A stretch of 26,122 nucleotides of DNA from positions 1 to 26,122 of IMG/VR virus record IMGVR_UViG_3300044765_000197. The stretch is one strand, 5' to 3'. Below, piece by piece: positions 1 through 7,148 of the stretch. Position numbers and translations under genes: made by a program. The stretch comes from a virus. The notes beneath the pieces are model-generated. The model saw only the letters and a list, made by a program, of their open reading frames with translations, searched no databases and was not told the origin of the DNA. Every line of letters starts with the position of its first letter. Positions within the stretch are counted from its first letter, which is position 1.

Positions 1-75
1 CCACTGAAACGATTGATCCGCCTGCCCGCCCGGTGGCGATGACGGCCGCTTTGGGCTGTTCGGGTGCTCATTGGA

Positions 76-339
76 ATGATCCGCCCGCGCGAGACCCGCA
101 CCATCACCGTCCAGGCCGAGGAGCTCGACGAGATTCAGGACCTAATCCGCGCGCAGACGCCAGCCGGGTGGGAGACGATCTCCGCCCCGGTGACGATGTC
201 GAAGAAGGACACCACGATGACGGCCGAGGGCACGATCGCACGCCGCGACGGCGTCGAGGAGATCGAGGCCGACGACATGGCCGCGCTCGACGCGAAGGTC
301 CCCGAGGGGTATCAGCTTCTCTCTGTGCGTCAGCGATGA
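76..339 (+). CDS. Small hypothetical protein
   Basis: An 87-residue soluble, acidic protein beginning MIRPRETRTITV. I do not recognise a family. A GTG at 64 in the same frame would add four residues; neither start has a clear ribosome binding site, and I prefer the ATG at 76. Its TGA (337-339) overlaps the ATG (336) of the downstream broken HNH-like gene in an ATGA arrangement, so the two were probably translated together. Together with the damaged neighbour, this suggests an accessory segment next to rnpB. No membrane segment or signal peptide is visible. Confidence 0.5.
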   Translation: MIRPRETRTITVQAEELDEIQDLIRAQTPAGWETISAPVTMSKKDTTMTAEGTIARRDGVEEIEADDMAALDAKVPEGYQLLSVRQR

Positions 340-1190
340 CCTCGTCACCTCGAGGTCCGCTTGCTTCCTCGTGCATCGCATGCGGGCGTTCTTCTCGGAC
401 CAAGGCGCACATCCTGGCGCGAGCACTCCATCGGTAGCTGGATCCCACCGACGCACCGACGCGCTCCGTCGAGTCTTGGATCCGGGTTGACCGACGCGGG
501 AAGCCAGTCGCCGAGGTTACGTCCGACGCTAAATCCAACGGTGGCGCGGTGAAGGACACCCAGCCGCGCGTTCTTTGCGATGAATGCAACAACGTCTGGA
601 TGAACGGCCTGGAGCAGGGAGCTGTTCCGCTGCTAGGCGCACTCCTCCGCGGGGAGCCAGTATCGACAGACTTCGAGACACTCATGAAGCTCACCGAGTG
701 GGCTCTTGCAGCTGCAATCGTCCGCGCAGAGCATGGAGGAAGCCACACCAAGCTCCCCGAGGCTACCGTCCGCGCAGCGCGTGCTGGCGGCGCCCGTGCG
801 GTGGAAGGCGCAGCTGCAATCTTCTCTATCCTCCGAGCTGACCGCATAGCGTCGCGCAACCGGGGCGAGACCATCGGGCGAGGGGTCGCAACATCGGCGT
901 ACGCGTCGGCGCATACCGATGAGCCGGACGAAAGAATGGTCATCCTATGGGTCGATCGCATCGCGGTCGTCATTGCGTTCGGGGGTTGGTCCTACCTTGT
1001 CCAGCGCGCTGCCCGCGTGGCGCGCCGCGCCGCACTTCCGCTCCCTGATGTAGTTCCAGCGGCGCCCGAGTGGGGCCCTGATTCGTCTATCACCGAGGAT
1101 CAGCTGCTTAGCCTCCTGGGAGTCGGCGGCGTGCCGGCAGATGCCTATGCGGGCAGGGGTCTCTTTGCCCCCACTCGCAAGATCGGATGA
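336..1190 (+). pseudogene. HNH-like cysteine-rich gene broken by an in-frame TAG
   Basis: Reading from the ATG at 336 gives a C-x2-C pair (CIACGR) followed by a KAHILARAL segment, then TAG at 435-437. The same frame stays open to TGA at 1190 and contains a second C-x2-C motif (CDECNNVWMNGLE) around 585-620. Two knuckles with a histidine segment between them match a common family of uncharacterised proteins with an HNH/treble-clef-like zinc module (CxxC, S/K-x-E/A-H, then CNN-W-LE). The C-terminal ~190 residues are of unknown function. Because frame and motif order continue across the TAG, I read this as one gene with a nonsense mutation. A GTG at 549 could restart translation but would lose the first knuckle. 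Amber readthrough or a sequencing error are alternatives. Its start overlaps the stop of the upstream small gene. Confidence 0.6.
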
Positions 1191-1604
1191 CGTCTTTCAC
1201 CGCTACGACGACGAAAGGAGTCGCTTGACCTGCGCGACCCCCTTCGCGGCAACTCGCAGATGGTCGTCAGAGATGATCGTGCGGGCGCGCGTGACGACGG
1301 CGTCGATGACGACGGCGTCGATGAAGCACGACGACGTCCGGGCTCTCTGGTCTCGGCCCGGTCAGTGCTCCGGTTCGTCGTCGATGCCCAGTTTTTTACG
1401 GATGCCGGGCATGCCGCGGCGGGCGGAGGCATTTCGTACCACAGACGGCTGGCTAAGCTCAGCACAGTCACCTGTGGGCGGACTCCGACGACCGGACGCG
1501 CGAGGCGGTGGACTCGGTTCTGCTGAATCGACCGGATTCTGCGGACTCGCCGCGGACAGAAACGACCGGCCGACCAGGGAATTCCTGATCAGCCAGTAGT
1601 TAGT
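1191..1604. other. Region without a convincing gene
   Basis: The ORFs on both strands here are arginine/serine-rich and lack family resemblance or ribosome binding sites. Two things stand out. A perfect 15-base tandem duplication lies at 1293-1307 and 1308-1322. On the minus strand, a short frame ending at 1362 gives a protein-like tail (GMPGIRKKLGIDDEPEH) with no start codon I can place before it runs into rnpB; it could be the 3' remnant of a lost gene. The rest looks like degraded DNA. Confidence 0.4.
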
Positions 1605-1971
1605 GAACGGGCCGGCCTGTACGCCGGGTTCTGTTCCGGGGCGGAGCCCCTTCGACGGTCATCTCTCTCGGCGACGCGTTGCCGCGCCGCTCCAGCGGCC
1701 TACCCGGGGACTCGGCGGGCCGCGTCATCATCCCCTGTCTGGCCTTGCTCCGGGCGAGGTTTACCTGGCGGGCCGTGTCACCACGGCCCCCGGTGGTCTC
1801 TTACACCACCCTTTCACCCTTACCCCGGTCCGTGCGGACCGGGGCGGTCTTCTCTCTGTGGCACTGTCTCGCGGATTGCTCCGGGTGGGTGTTACCCACC
1901 GCCCTGCCCTGTGGAGCCCGGACGTTCCTCGGTGCGGTCTCCCGCCACGCGACCGTCCGGCCGACCCGTTC
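1605..1971 (-). ncRNA. rnpB: RNase P RNA (bacterial type A)
   Basis: Catalytic RNA that removes 5' leaders from tRNA precursors. On the minus strand the sequence begins GAACGGGTCGGCC and ends with the complementary GGCCGGCCCGTTC, forming helix P1. Inside are the universal core segments: GAGGAACGTCCGGGCTCC near the 5' end, GGTGAAAGGGTGGTGTAAGAG in the centre and ACAGAACCCGGC near the 3' end. About 367 nt is normal for actinobacteria. The 5' end is only nine bases after the stop of the DNA polymerase gene, and a TAGACT -10 box overlaps that stop. The ends are set from the P1 helix and may be off by a few bases. Confidence 0.95.
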
Positions 1972-1977
1972 GGATCC

Positions 1978-1983
1978 AGTCTA
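1978..1983 (-). promoter_or_regulatory. Candidate -10 box of rnpB, overlapping the polymerase stop codon
   Basis: On the minus strand TAGACT lies six bases before the first base of the RNase P RNA (1971). Its first three bases are the TAG stop codon of the DNA polymerase gene (1981-1983). I do not see a good -35 box at the usual distance inside the polymerase 3' end. Confidence 0.5.
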
Positions 1984-3705
1984 CGAGGCCTTGCCCGCGT
2001 CCTCCGCGATGCGCAGGTCGAGAGGGATGTCGATCTCGAACCCCGGGAAGAGCCTGCGGGTGGCGGCGTCCGCGGATTCCTGCACGGCGCGCGCCGCCTC
2101 GGCCGCGAGTTCGGCCGGCGCATGCACGATCACCTCGTCGTGCAGGAAGAACGCGAGGTGCGCACGATCGGAGAACACGGGACCGGATCCGGTCGCGGGC
2201 CGAGCGGCCCCCGGCAGCGCGCTCAGGCGGTGGCGGATCTCCGCGAGCCACAGCAGCGACCACTCCGCCGCGGTGCCCTGCACGACGAAGTTGCGCGTGA
2301 ACCGACCGCGATCCCTCGCCCTGCTGCGCGCCGCGCGCTCGTCCGCGCCGTCGGCCTCCGGGTCGCTCGCCCGGAACTGCGCGGCGGTCCACGCCGCATC
2401 CGGCCGAGGCGAGCTCCGGCCCAGCAGCGTCGACACCACTCCGCCCTCCTCGCCCGTCTTCGCCGCGCCGTCGACGAGCGCCATGGCGCGCGGGAACACG
2501 CTGCGCAGTCTCGGCCCGAGCCGGCCGCTGGGTCCCGTCGTCGCCCCGTACATCGCGCCGAGCACGGCGTACTTCGCCTCCTGCCGCGTCTGCACGGCAC
2601 CGGAGCGCACCACTCCCTCGTACAGGTCGGCGCCGCGCGCCGCGTCCGCCATCGCGCGGTCCTTCGACATCGCGGCGAGCACGCGGGGCTCCAGCTGCGC
2701 CACGTCGGCGCACACCAGCACCCATCCCTCGTCGGCGCGCACCGCCGGGCGCAGACTCCGCGGGATCTGCAGCGCTCCCCCGCCACTGGACGCCCAGCGC
2801 CCGGTCACCACACCGCCGGTCAGGTAGATCGGGCGGAACCGCTCGTCGTGCACCCACTCCGCCAGCCAGTGCCAGCCGTTCGCGGAGTACAGCCGGGCGA
2901 GCTTTTTGTACGCGAGCAGCGGCTCCACCACCGGATGCTCGATCTCGCCGAGCTCCCAGCGGGAGGTGGAATCCACGAGGATCCCAGCGCGGCGCAGCGA
3001 CTTCAGGAGCCGGGACGGGCTGTCCGGGTTCACCGACGGATCCTCCAGGGCCGCCGCGATCGTCGCGGCGAGCTCGGCCATCCGCGCCGGCCGGGCTCCG
3101 GTCACCGGCCGCGGCCCGAGCGCATCCGCCAGCAGGCGCTCGTGCACGGCGGTGCTCCACGGGAGTCCCGCGGCGGTCATCTCCTCCGCGACGAGAGCCC
3201 CGGTCGACTCCGCCGCGCAGAGCAGGGCGAGGCGACCATCCGCGGCGCGGCGCAGCACTGCCCGCTGCCGCGCGTATTCGGCGAGCAGTTCGTCGATCTC
3301 CGCCGCCTCGTCGGCCGCGGATGTCTCGTCGTGGAGGTCGAACAGCGCGGGCGAGGAGACCGGGACCGCCGACGGATCCACGCGCAGCCAGCGCGGCGAC
3401 GCGGGGACCGGATCCGCGAGGCTGGCGGTGTCGCGCAGGATCGCATGGCACAGCAGCAGGTCGTGAGCGCGGCGGATCCGGATCCCGGCGGCCAGCAGCG
3501 GCGGGTAGATCTCGCGGAGGCTCCGCACCACCCAGCGCGGATGCGCCTGCTCCTCGACCGCGCGGATCAGGGCGTGCAGTGCGGCGCCGGGGACCTCGCG
3601 CGTGTCCTGCTCCGCGCCCCCCTCGCCGTAGGCCACGAGGCACCAGTGGCCCGGCCGGGCCGACCGTCCCAGCACGATCTCATGCGGGAGGGCCGATTCG
3701 ATCAT
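1981..3705 (-). CDS. Bifunctional 3'-5' exonuclease/DNA polymerase, family A-like
   Basis: A 574-residue protein with the palm and fingers of family A DNA polymerases. Motif A (CADVAQLEPRVLAA) is near residue 332, motif B (K-YAVLGAMYG) near 375-385 and motif C (HDEVIVHAP) near 522. The N-terminal ~200 residues occupy the place of the proofreading exonuclease but show no clear DEDD signature, as in the short actinobacterial Pol I-like proteins annotated as 3'-5' exonuclease/DNA polymerase. There is no 5' nuclease domain, so it is not the main PolA. I chose ATG 3705 because upstream in-frame ATGs would overlap the divergent reductase, and because TAGATT sits seven bases before this ATG, suggesting a leaderless mRNA. 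It probably acts in repair or translesion synthesis. rnpB follows directly on the same strand. Confidence 0.9.
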   Translation of the reverse strand: MIESALPHEIVLGRSARPGHWCLVAYGEGGAEQDTREVPGAALHALIRAVEEQAHPRWVVRSLREIYPPLLAAGIRIRRAHDLLLCHAILRDTASLADPVPASPRWLRVDPSAVPVSSPALFDLHDETSAADEAAEIDELLAEYARQRAVLRRAADGRLALLCAAESTGALVAEEMTAAGLPWSTAVHERLLADALGPRPVTGARPARMAELAATIAAALEDPSVNPDSPSRLLKSLRRAGILVDSTSRWELGEIEHPVVEPLLAYKKLARLYSANGWHWLAEWVHDERFRPIYLTGGVVTGRWASSGGGALQIPRSLRPAVRADEGWVLVCADVAQLEPRVLAAMSKDRAMADAARGADLYEGVVRSGAVQTRQEAKYAVLGAMYGATTGPSGRLGPRLRSVFPRAMALVDGAAKTGEEGGVVSTLLGRSSPRPDAAWTAAQFRASDPEADGADERAARSRARDRGRFTRNFVVQGTAAEWSLLWLAEIRHRLSALPGAARPATGSGPVFSDRAHLAFFLHDEVIVHAPAELAAEAARAVQESADAATRRLFPGFEIDIPLDLRIAEDAGKAS

Positions 3706-3850
3706 GCATTCGAATCTACGCCCTCGCGGGGGCGGCCCCCGACACGGCCCTCGCTCGCGCTCCGGAGCCTTGGGTGTGTCGGCGTGTATCACAGCCCCGC
3801 GCGCGCGAGGGCGGCGACGATTAGCGTGGGAGCACCGGAGAGGAGACCCC
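3706..3850. promoter_or_regulatory. Divergent promoter region between polymerase and reductase
   Basis: The minus-strand -10 box TAGATT (3718 to 3713) lies seven bases before the polymerase ATG. On the plus strand TAGCGT (3822-3827) is a plausible -10 for the reductase, which also has a GAGGAG ribosome binding site just before its ATG at 3851. The polymerase therefore looks leaderless and the reductase leadered. Confidence 0.45.
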
Positions 3851-4690
3851 ATGTCCGATGCATCCCCCTTCATCGCCCACAACGGCTTCACCCTGCCCGT
3901 ACAGGGCCTCGGCACCTACGGCTTCCGTGGCGAAGCCGGCGCGGACGCCGTCCGCAGCGGGATCGAGAGCGGCTACCGCCTCATCGACTCGGCGTTCAAC
4001 TACGAGAACGAGGGCGCCGTCGGCTGGGGCATCTCGGGAGCCGCCGTCGACCGCGCGGAGCTCATCGTGACGTCGAAGCTGGCCGGCCGCCACCACGCCA
4101 GGGCGAAGGCGCTGGACGCGATCGAGGAGAGCCGGTTCCGGCTCGGCCTGGACGCGATCGACCTGTTCCTCATCCATTGGCCCCTGCCACGCCGGAACAC
4201 CTACGTCGAGGCCTGGCAGGCGCTGATCGAAGCGCGCGATCGCGGCCTCGTGCGGCAGATCGGGGTGTCGAACTTCCTGCCGGAGCACCTGGAGCGCATC
4301 GAGGATGAGACCGGCGTGCGCCCGGTCGTCAACCAGATCGAGCTGCACCCGCGCTTCCCGCAGGAGGAGGCGCTGGCCTACCACCGGGCGCAGGGGATCA
4401 TCACCGAGGCCTGGAGCCCGCTCGGCCGCGCCGGCGACCTGCTCCAGGATCCCGCGATCACGGCCGTCGCGACCGCGCACCGCATCACGCCTGCACAGGC
4501 CGTGCTGGCCTGGCACGCTGCGCGCGGCGTCGTCGCGATCCCGAAGGCGGCGTCCCCCGAGCACCAGGCGCTGAACCTCGCCGCGGCCGAGGTGCGGCTG
4601 TCCGAGGACGAGGTCGCCGCGATCACCGCTCTCGGCACGCCGGACGGGCGCCTGTGGGAGTCCGACCCCGCCACGCACGAGGAGTTCTGA
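3851..4690 (+). CDS. Aldo/keto reductase
   Basis: A 279-residue cytosolic NADPH-dependent oxidoreductase of the AKR superfamily, resembling bacterial 2,5-diketo-D-gluconate reductase-type members. The catalytic tetrad is visible: D46 and Y51 (LIDSAFNYENEG), K76 (TSKLAGR) and H109 (LIHWPLP). The family signatures GVSNF (about residue 140), NQIELHP and AWSPLGRAG follow, and IPKAASPEH near the C-terminus is the cofactor 2'-phosphate-binding region. Length is typical for the family. The start is supported by an AGGAG motif 5-10 bases upstream. The substrate cannot be told from sequence. A GC-rich hairpin follows the stop. Confidence 0.93.
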   Translation: MSDASPFIAHNGFTLPVQGLGTYGFRGEAGADAVRSGIESGYRLIDSAFNYENEGAVGWGISGAAVDRAELIVTSKLAGRHHARAKALDAIEESRFRLGLDAIDLFLIHWPLPRRNTYVEAWQALIEARDRGLVRQIGVSNFLPEHLERIEDETGVRPVVNQIELHPRFPQEEALAYHRAQGIITEAWSPLGRAGDLLQDPAITAVATAHRITPAQAVLAWHAARGVVAIPKAASPEHQALNLAAAEVRLSEDEVAAITALGTPDGRLWESDPATHEEF

Positions 4691-4691
4691 A

Positions 4692-4710
4692 GCGCGCCGG
4701 GCGGGCGCGC
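4692..4710. terminator. Hairpin between convergent genes
   Basis: A perfect 7-bp stem, GCGCGCC and GGCGCGC, around a 5-base loop. It lies between the stop of the reductase (4690) and the stop of the convergent zinc-ribbon gene (4719). There is no strong U-tract, so its role as a bidirectional terminator rests on position. Confidence 0.45.
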
Positions 4711-4718
4711 CGCGTCGT

Positions 4719-5480
4719 TCAGTCCGCTGCGTGCGCGCTCGCGCTGCTGGTCAGCCCCGATTCCTCGGTGCGGACGAGGATGCAGCCGCACTCCGGGCAC
4801 GACACCACGTCGTCGTCCGCGGCCTGACGGATCACGTTCAGATCGGTGCCGGAGAGCACCATGCGGCACCCCTCGCACGTGGCGCGACGCAGCAGAGCGG
4901 CCCCGGCAGTCCTTCCGACCCGGCGCTGGTACTCCGCCATGAGCGACGGGGAGACGGAGTCGACGAGCGCCGCGCGATCGCGGGCGAGCTGCTCCCCCTC
5001 GGCGGTCGCGTCCGCGATGAGCGCCTTCGCCTCGGTGGTCAGCCGGGTGCCCTCGGCGACGGTCTCGTCGATGAGCGCCTGCTGGGCCGCCACAGCCGCC
5101 TCCGCGTCCTCGAGGCGCGCCATGATCTCGAGCTCCGCGTCTTCGAGGTCGCTGATCCGGCGACCAAGACTCGCGATCTCCTGCTCGAGGGCGACCGCGT
5201 CCTTGGGATTCTGCGTGGCCGCGAGCCGTTCCGCGTCGCGGTCGCGGCGCTGCGTCGCGAGGGCGACGTCGGACTCCACGCGCTTGAGCTCGGCCTGCAC
5301 GTCGTCGCGCGCACCGGACAGCACGGTGAGCTCGCGCAGTTGCCCCTGCCGCTGGGCGGCGAGCTCGTTGATCCGCTCCCCCTGCGCCGGGTGCGTGCGC
5401 GCGTAATCGGCCTGCAGGATGCGGCGGTCGATGTCGGCGATGTCGAGGAGCACGAGCTGGTGCGCGGGGTTGGCTTTCAC
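4719..5480 (-). CDS. Coiled-coil protein with C-terminal C4 zinc ribbon
   Basis: A 253-residue protein of the CT398/DUF164-like family. Residues about 30-175 are heptad-rich and charged, predicted as a long antiparallel coiled coil. The C-terminus carries four cysteines in two knuckles (CEGCRMVL and CPECGC, residues ~200-232), forming a zinc ribbon probably used for nucleic-acid or protein binding. The family's role is unknown; in actinobacteria it often neighbours Nif3-family and ribonuclease HI-type genes, which are not in this window. The start is the GTG at 5480: a TAGGTT -10 box seven bases before it suggests a leaderless transcript. Confidence 0.88.
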   Translation of the reverse strand: MKANPAHQLVLLDIADIDRRILQADYARTHPAQGERINELAAQRQGQLRELTVLSGARDDVQAELKRVESDVALATQRRDRDAERLAATQNPKDAVALEQEIASLGRRISDLEDAELEIMARLEDAEAAVAAQQALIDETVAEGTRLTTEAKALIADATAEGEQLARDRAALVDSVSPSLMAEYQRRVGRTAGAALLRRATCEGCRMVLSGTDLNVIRQAADDDVVSCPECGCILVRTEESGLTSSASAHAAD

Positions 5481-5543
5481 GACGTCAAACCTACGCCAGC
5501 CGGGCGCCCGCCCGCGCCTGCGGGAAGCGCGTGCGGGGAGGCG

Positions 5544-5930
5544 TCAGGCCACGACGCCGTCGACGTAGTACCACTGTCCGTCCTCGCGCACGAAGCGGCT
5601 GCGCTCGTGCAGTACTCCGCGACCGGTCGGATCCCGGTGGATCGCCTCGAACTCGACGACGCCCTCCGTGTCGAACGGGCCGCCGCCGGTCTTGCCGAGG
5701 ATGTCGAGACGCAGCCAGCGCACGTCGTCGTCGAGGTCCAGGCGTTCCGGGCGGGTGGACGGGTGCCAGGAACGCAGCAGGTACCCGGCATCACCGCGCG
5801 CGAACGCGGTGTACCGCGACCGCATCAGGCGCTCCGCGGTCGGGGCAGGACGGCCCGCGAGGATCGGCGCGCAGCACGCGTCGAACAGGTTGCCGCTGCC
5901 GCACGGGCAGCGGTCCGCCGCTGCGCTCAC
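5544..5930 (-). CDS. YchJ-family SEC-C motif protein (UPF0225-like)
   Basis: A 128-residue protein with an N-terminal SEC-C zinc motif (CPCGSG, then CC nine residues on) followed by the conserved YchJ core (RLMRSRYTAFARGD, then YLLRSWHPSTRP) and a C-terminal cystatin/NTF2-like fold ending WYYVDG. The function of YchJ proteins is not established; the SEC-C motif binds zinc. The start is GTG 5930, which overlaps the TGA (5927-5929) of the upstream aminotransferase as GTGA, so the two are co-transcribed and probably translationally coupled. Longer upstream frames run inside the aminotransferase gene and are not supported. Confidence 0.88.
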   Translation of the reverse strand: MSAAADRCPCGSGNLFDACCAPILAGRPAPTAERLMRSRYTAFARGDAGYLLRSWHPSTRPERLDLDDDVRWLRLDILGKTGGGPFDTEGVVEFEAIHRDPTGRGVLHERSRFVREDGQWYYVDGVVA

Positions 5931-7057
5931 ACGCCGATCCGGTCCAGCGCGTCGCCGAGGCGGCGCACCGTGCCGTCCACGTCGCCGAGCTTGTCCAGGC
6001 CGAACAGTCCGATCCGGAACGTGGAGAACGAGTCCGGCTCGCCGCAGTGCAGCGGCACCCCCGCAGCGATCTGCAGTCCCTGCTCCCGGAACAGCGCTCC
6101 GCTGCGCAGACCCGGATCCGTCGTGTGCACGACGGCGACGCTCGGGGAGGCGAAGCCCTCCGCCGCGACGGACGGCAGGCCCCGCTCCGCGAGCAGCGCC
6201 CGCACCCGCGTGCCGAGGTCCCACTGGGCGGCACGGAGCGCATCGAACCCGCGCTCACGCGTCTCCGCCATGAGCACGGCGTTGTGCGCGAGCGTGTCCG
6301 TGGGCATGGTCGCGTGGTACGGCGCCCTGCCCTCGCGGTACTCCTCCGCGATCCACAGCCACTTCGCCAGGTCGATCGCGAAGCTCGAGGAGGCACGCGA
6401 GGTCACCGCGTCACGGCCGGCGTCGTTGAGCATCACGTATCCCGCACCGGGGGATCCGCTCCAGCCCTTCTGCGGAGCGCTCAGCAGCACGTCGACGCCG
6501 AGTGCCTCCACATCCACCCACAGGGCGCCCGAGGCGATGGAGTCGAGCACCAGCAGGCCGCCGACCTCGTGCACCGCATCGGCGAGAGCCCTCACGTACG
6601 CGTCCGGCAGCAGGATCCCGGCAGCGGTCTCGACGTGCGGCGCGAACACGACCTCGCTGCGCTGCGCCCGGATCGCCGAGACGACCTCCTCGATCGGCAC
6701 CGGCGCCCACGCGGCCTGCACATCGTCCGAGGCCGGGCGTGCCGCGCACACCACGGTGCTCTGCGCGATGTCGCCGGCATCGAGGATCTGCGACCACCGG
6801 TAGGAGAACAGCCCGTTGCGCACCACGAGGCAGCGTCGCCCCGTGGCGAGCTGGCGCGCGACCGCTTCCATCGCGTAGGTGCCGCCCCCGGGCACGATCG
6901 CCGTCGTCGTCGCCCGGTACGCGGCGCGCAGATCGGCCTGGATGCTCTGCATCACCCCGATGAAGCGCGCGGACATGTGGTTCAGGGAGCGATCCGTGAA
7001 GACCACCGAGTACTCCAGCAGGCCCCCGGGATCGACATCGTCGTGCGGAAGGTTCAT
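5927..7057 (-). CDS. Class-V aminotransferase (alanine-glyoxylate/serine type)
   Basis: A 376-residue fold-type I PLP enzyme. The cofactor-binding loop PGGGTYAMEA is near residue 56. D172 (LVLDSIAS) should contact the pyridine nitrogen and K197 (SAPQKGW) is the Schiff-base lysine. The overall layout matches alanine-glyoxylate or serine-pyruvate aminotransferases, or short SerC-like enzymes; the amino donor cannot be assigned. I place the start at ATG 7057 (MNLPHDD), because the frame upstream runs into the tRNA and its promoter. CAGGGT, six bases before the ATG, could be a leaderless -10 box. It forms a two-gene unit with the YchJ-like gene and is divergent from the tRNA used as the prophage insertion site. 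Confidence 0.88.
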   Translation of the reverse strand: MNLPHDDVDPGGLLEYSVVFTDRSLNHMSARFIGVMQSIQADLRAAYRATTTAIVPGGGTYAMEAVARQLATGRRCLVVRNGLFSYRWSQILDAGDIAQSTVVCAARPASDDVQAAWAPVPIEEVVSAIRAQRSEVVFAPHVETAAGILLPDAYVRALADAVHEVGGLLVLDSIASGALWVDVEALGVDVLLSAPQKGWSGSPGAGYVMLNDAGRDAVTSRASSSFAIDLAKWLWIAEEYREGRAPYHATMPTDTLAHNAVLMAETRERGFDALRAAQWDLGTRVRALLAERGLPSVAAEGFASPSVAVVHTTDPGLRSGALFREQGLQIAAGVPLHCGEPDSFSTFRIGLFGLDKLGDVDGTVRRLGDALDRIGV

Positions 7058-7084
7058 GGCCCCACCCTGGCACATCGGCACCGG

Positions 7085-7090
7085 TAGGCT
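7085..7090 (+). promoter_or_regulatory. Candidate -10 box of the tRNA-Val gene
   Basis: TAGGCT lies nine bases before the first base of the tRNA (7100). No good -35 box is evident. If active, transcription enters the prophage antisense to the repressor 3' end. Confidence 0.35.
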
Positions 7091-7099
7091 GGAGCTCAC

Positions 7100-7142
7100 G
7101 CGCCTATAGCTCAGTTGGTAGAGCACGTCGTTTACACCGACG
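7100..7142 (+). tRNA. 5' part of tRNA-Val(TAC), interrupted at the prophage junction
   Basis: The acceptor 5' strand GCGCCTA (7100-7106), D-arm (GCTC 7109-7112, loop AGTTGGTA, GAGC 7121-7124) and anticodon arm (CGTCG 7126-7130, loop TTTACAC, CGACG 7138-7142) are all intact. The anticodon TAC (7133-7135) reads valine codons. Downstream, a 3' acceptor strand would have to read TAGGCGC and none occurs nearby. A weak T-arm can be drawn (GGTCC, loop TTCGACC, GGCTC, with one mismatch and one wobble), but the following bases pair with only two or three of the seven acceptor positions. The 3' half has been replaced by phage DNA and probably lies at attR outside the window. Confidence 0.8.
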
Positions 7143-7148
7143 ATGCAG
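7126..7148. other. Probable attL junction
   Basis: tRNA structure is perfect up to 7142 and fails beyond roughly 7148, where sequence becomes the coding 3' end of the repressor. The junction therefore lies in this interval. The exact crossover and core length cannot be set without attR or attB. Confidence 0.6.

Noticed and set aside
630-645. CTAGGCGCA, matching the missing acceptor 3' strand of the tRNA-Val
   Set aside because: It is part of the coding sequence for LLGALLRG in the HNH-like pseudogene and has no T-arm before it; a chance match.
1892-3643. 583-codon minus-strand frame parallel to the polymerase gene
   Set aside because: A Gly/Arg-rich frame-shifted shadow with no motifs, while the neighbouring frame carries all polymerase motifs.
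3706-3915. N-terminal extension of the polymerase frame to 3915
   Set aside because: The extension would overlap the reductase start, is low-complexity and lacks similarity to the family; ATG 3705 has a well-placed -10 box.
1603-4308. 901-codon plus-strand open frame
   Set aside because: It is antisense to rnpB and the DNA polymerase gene, is Arg/Pro/His-rich and runs into the reductase in another frame; a typical high-GC shadow.
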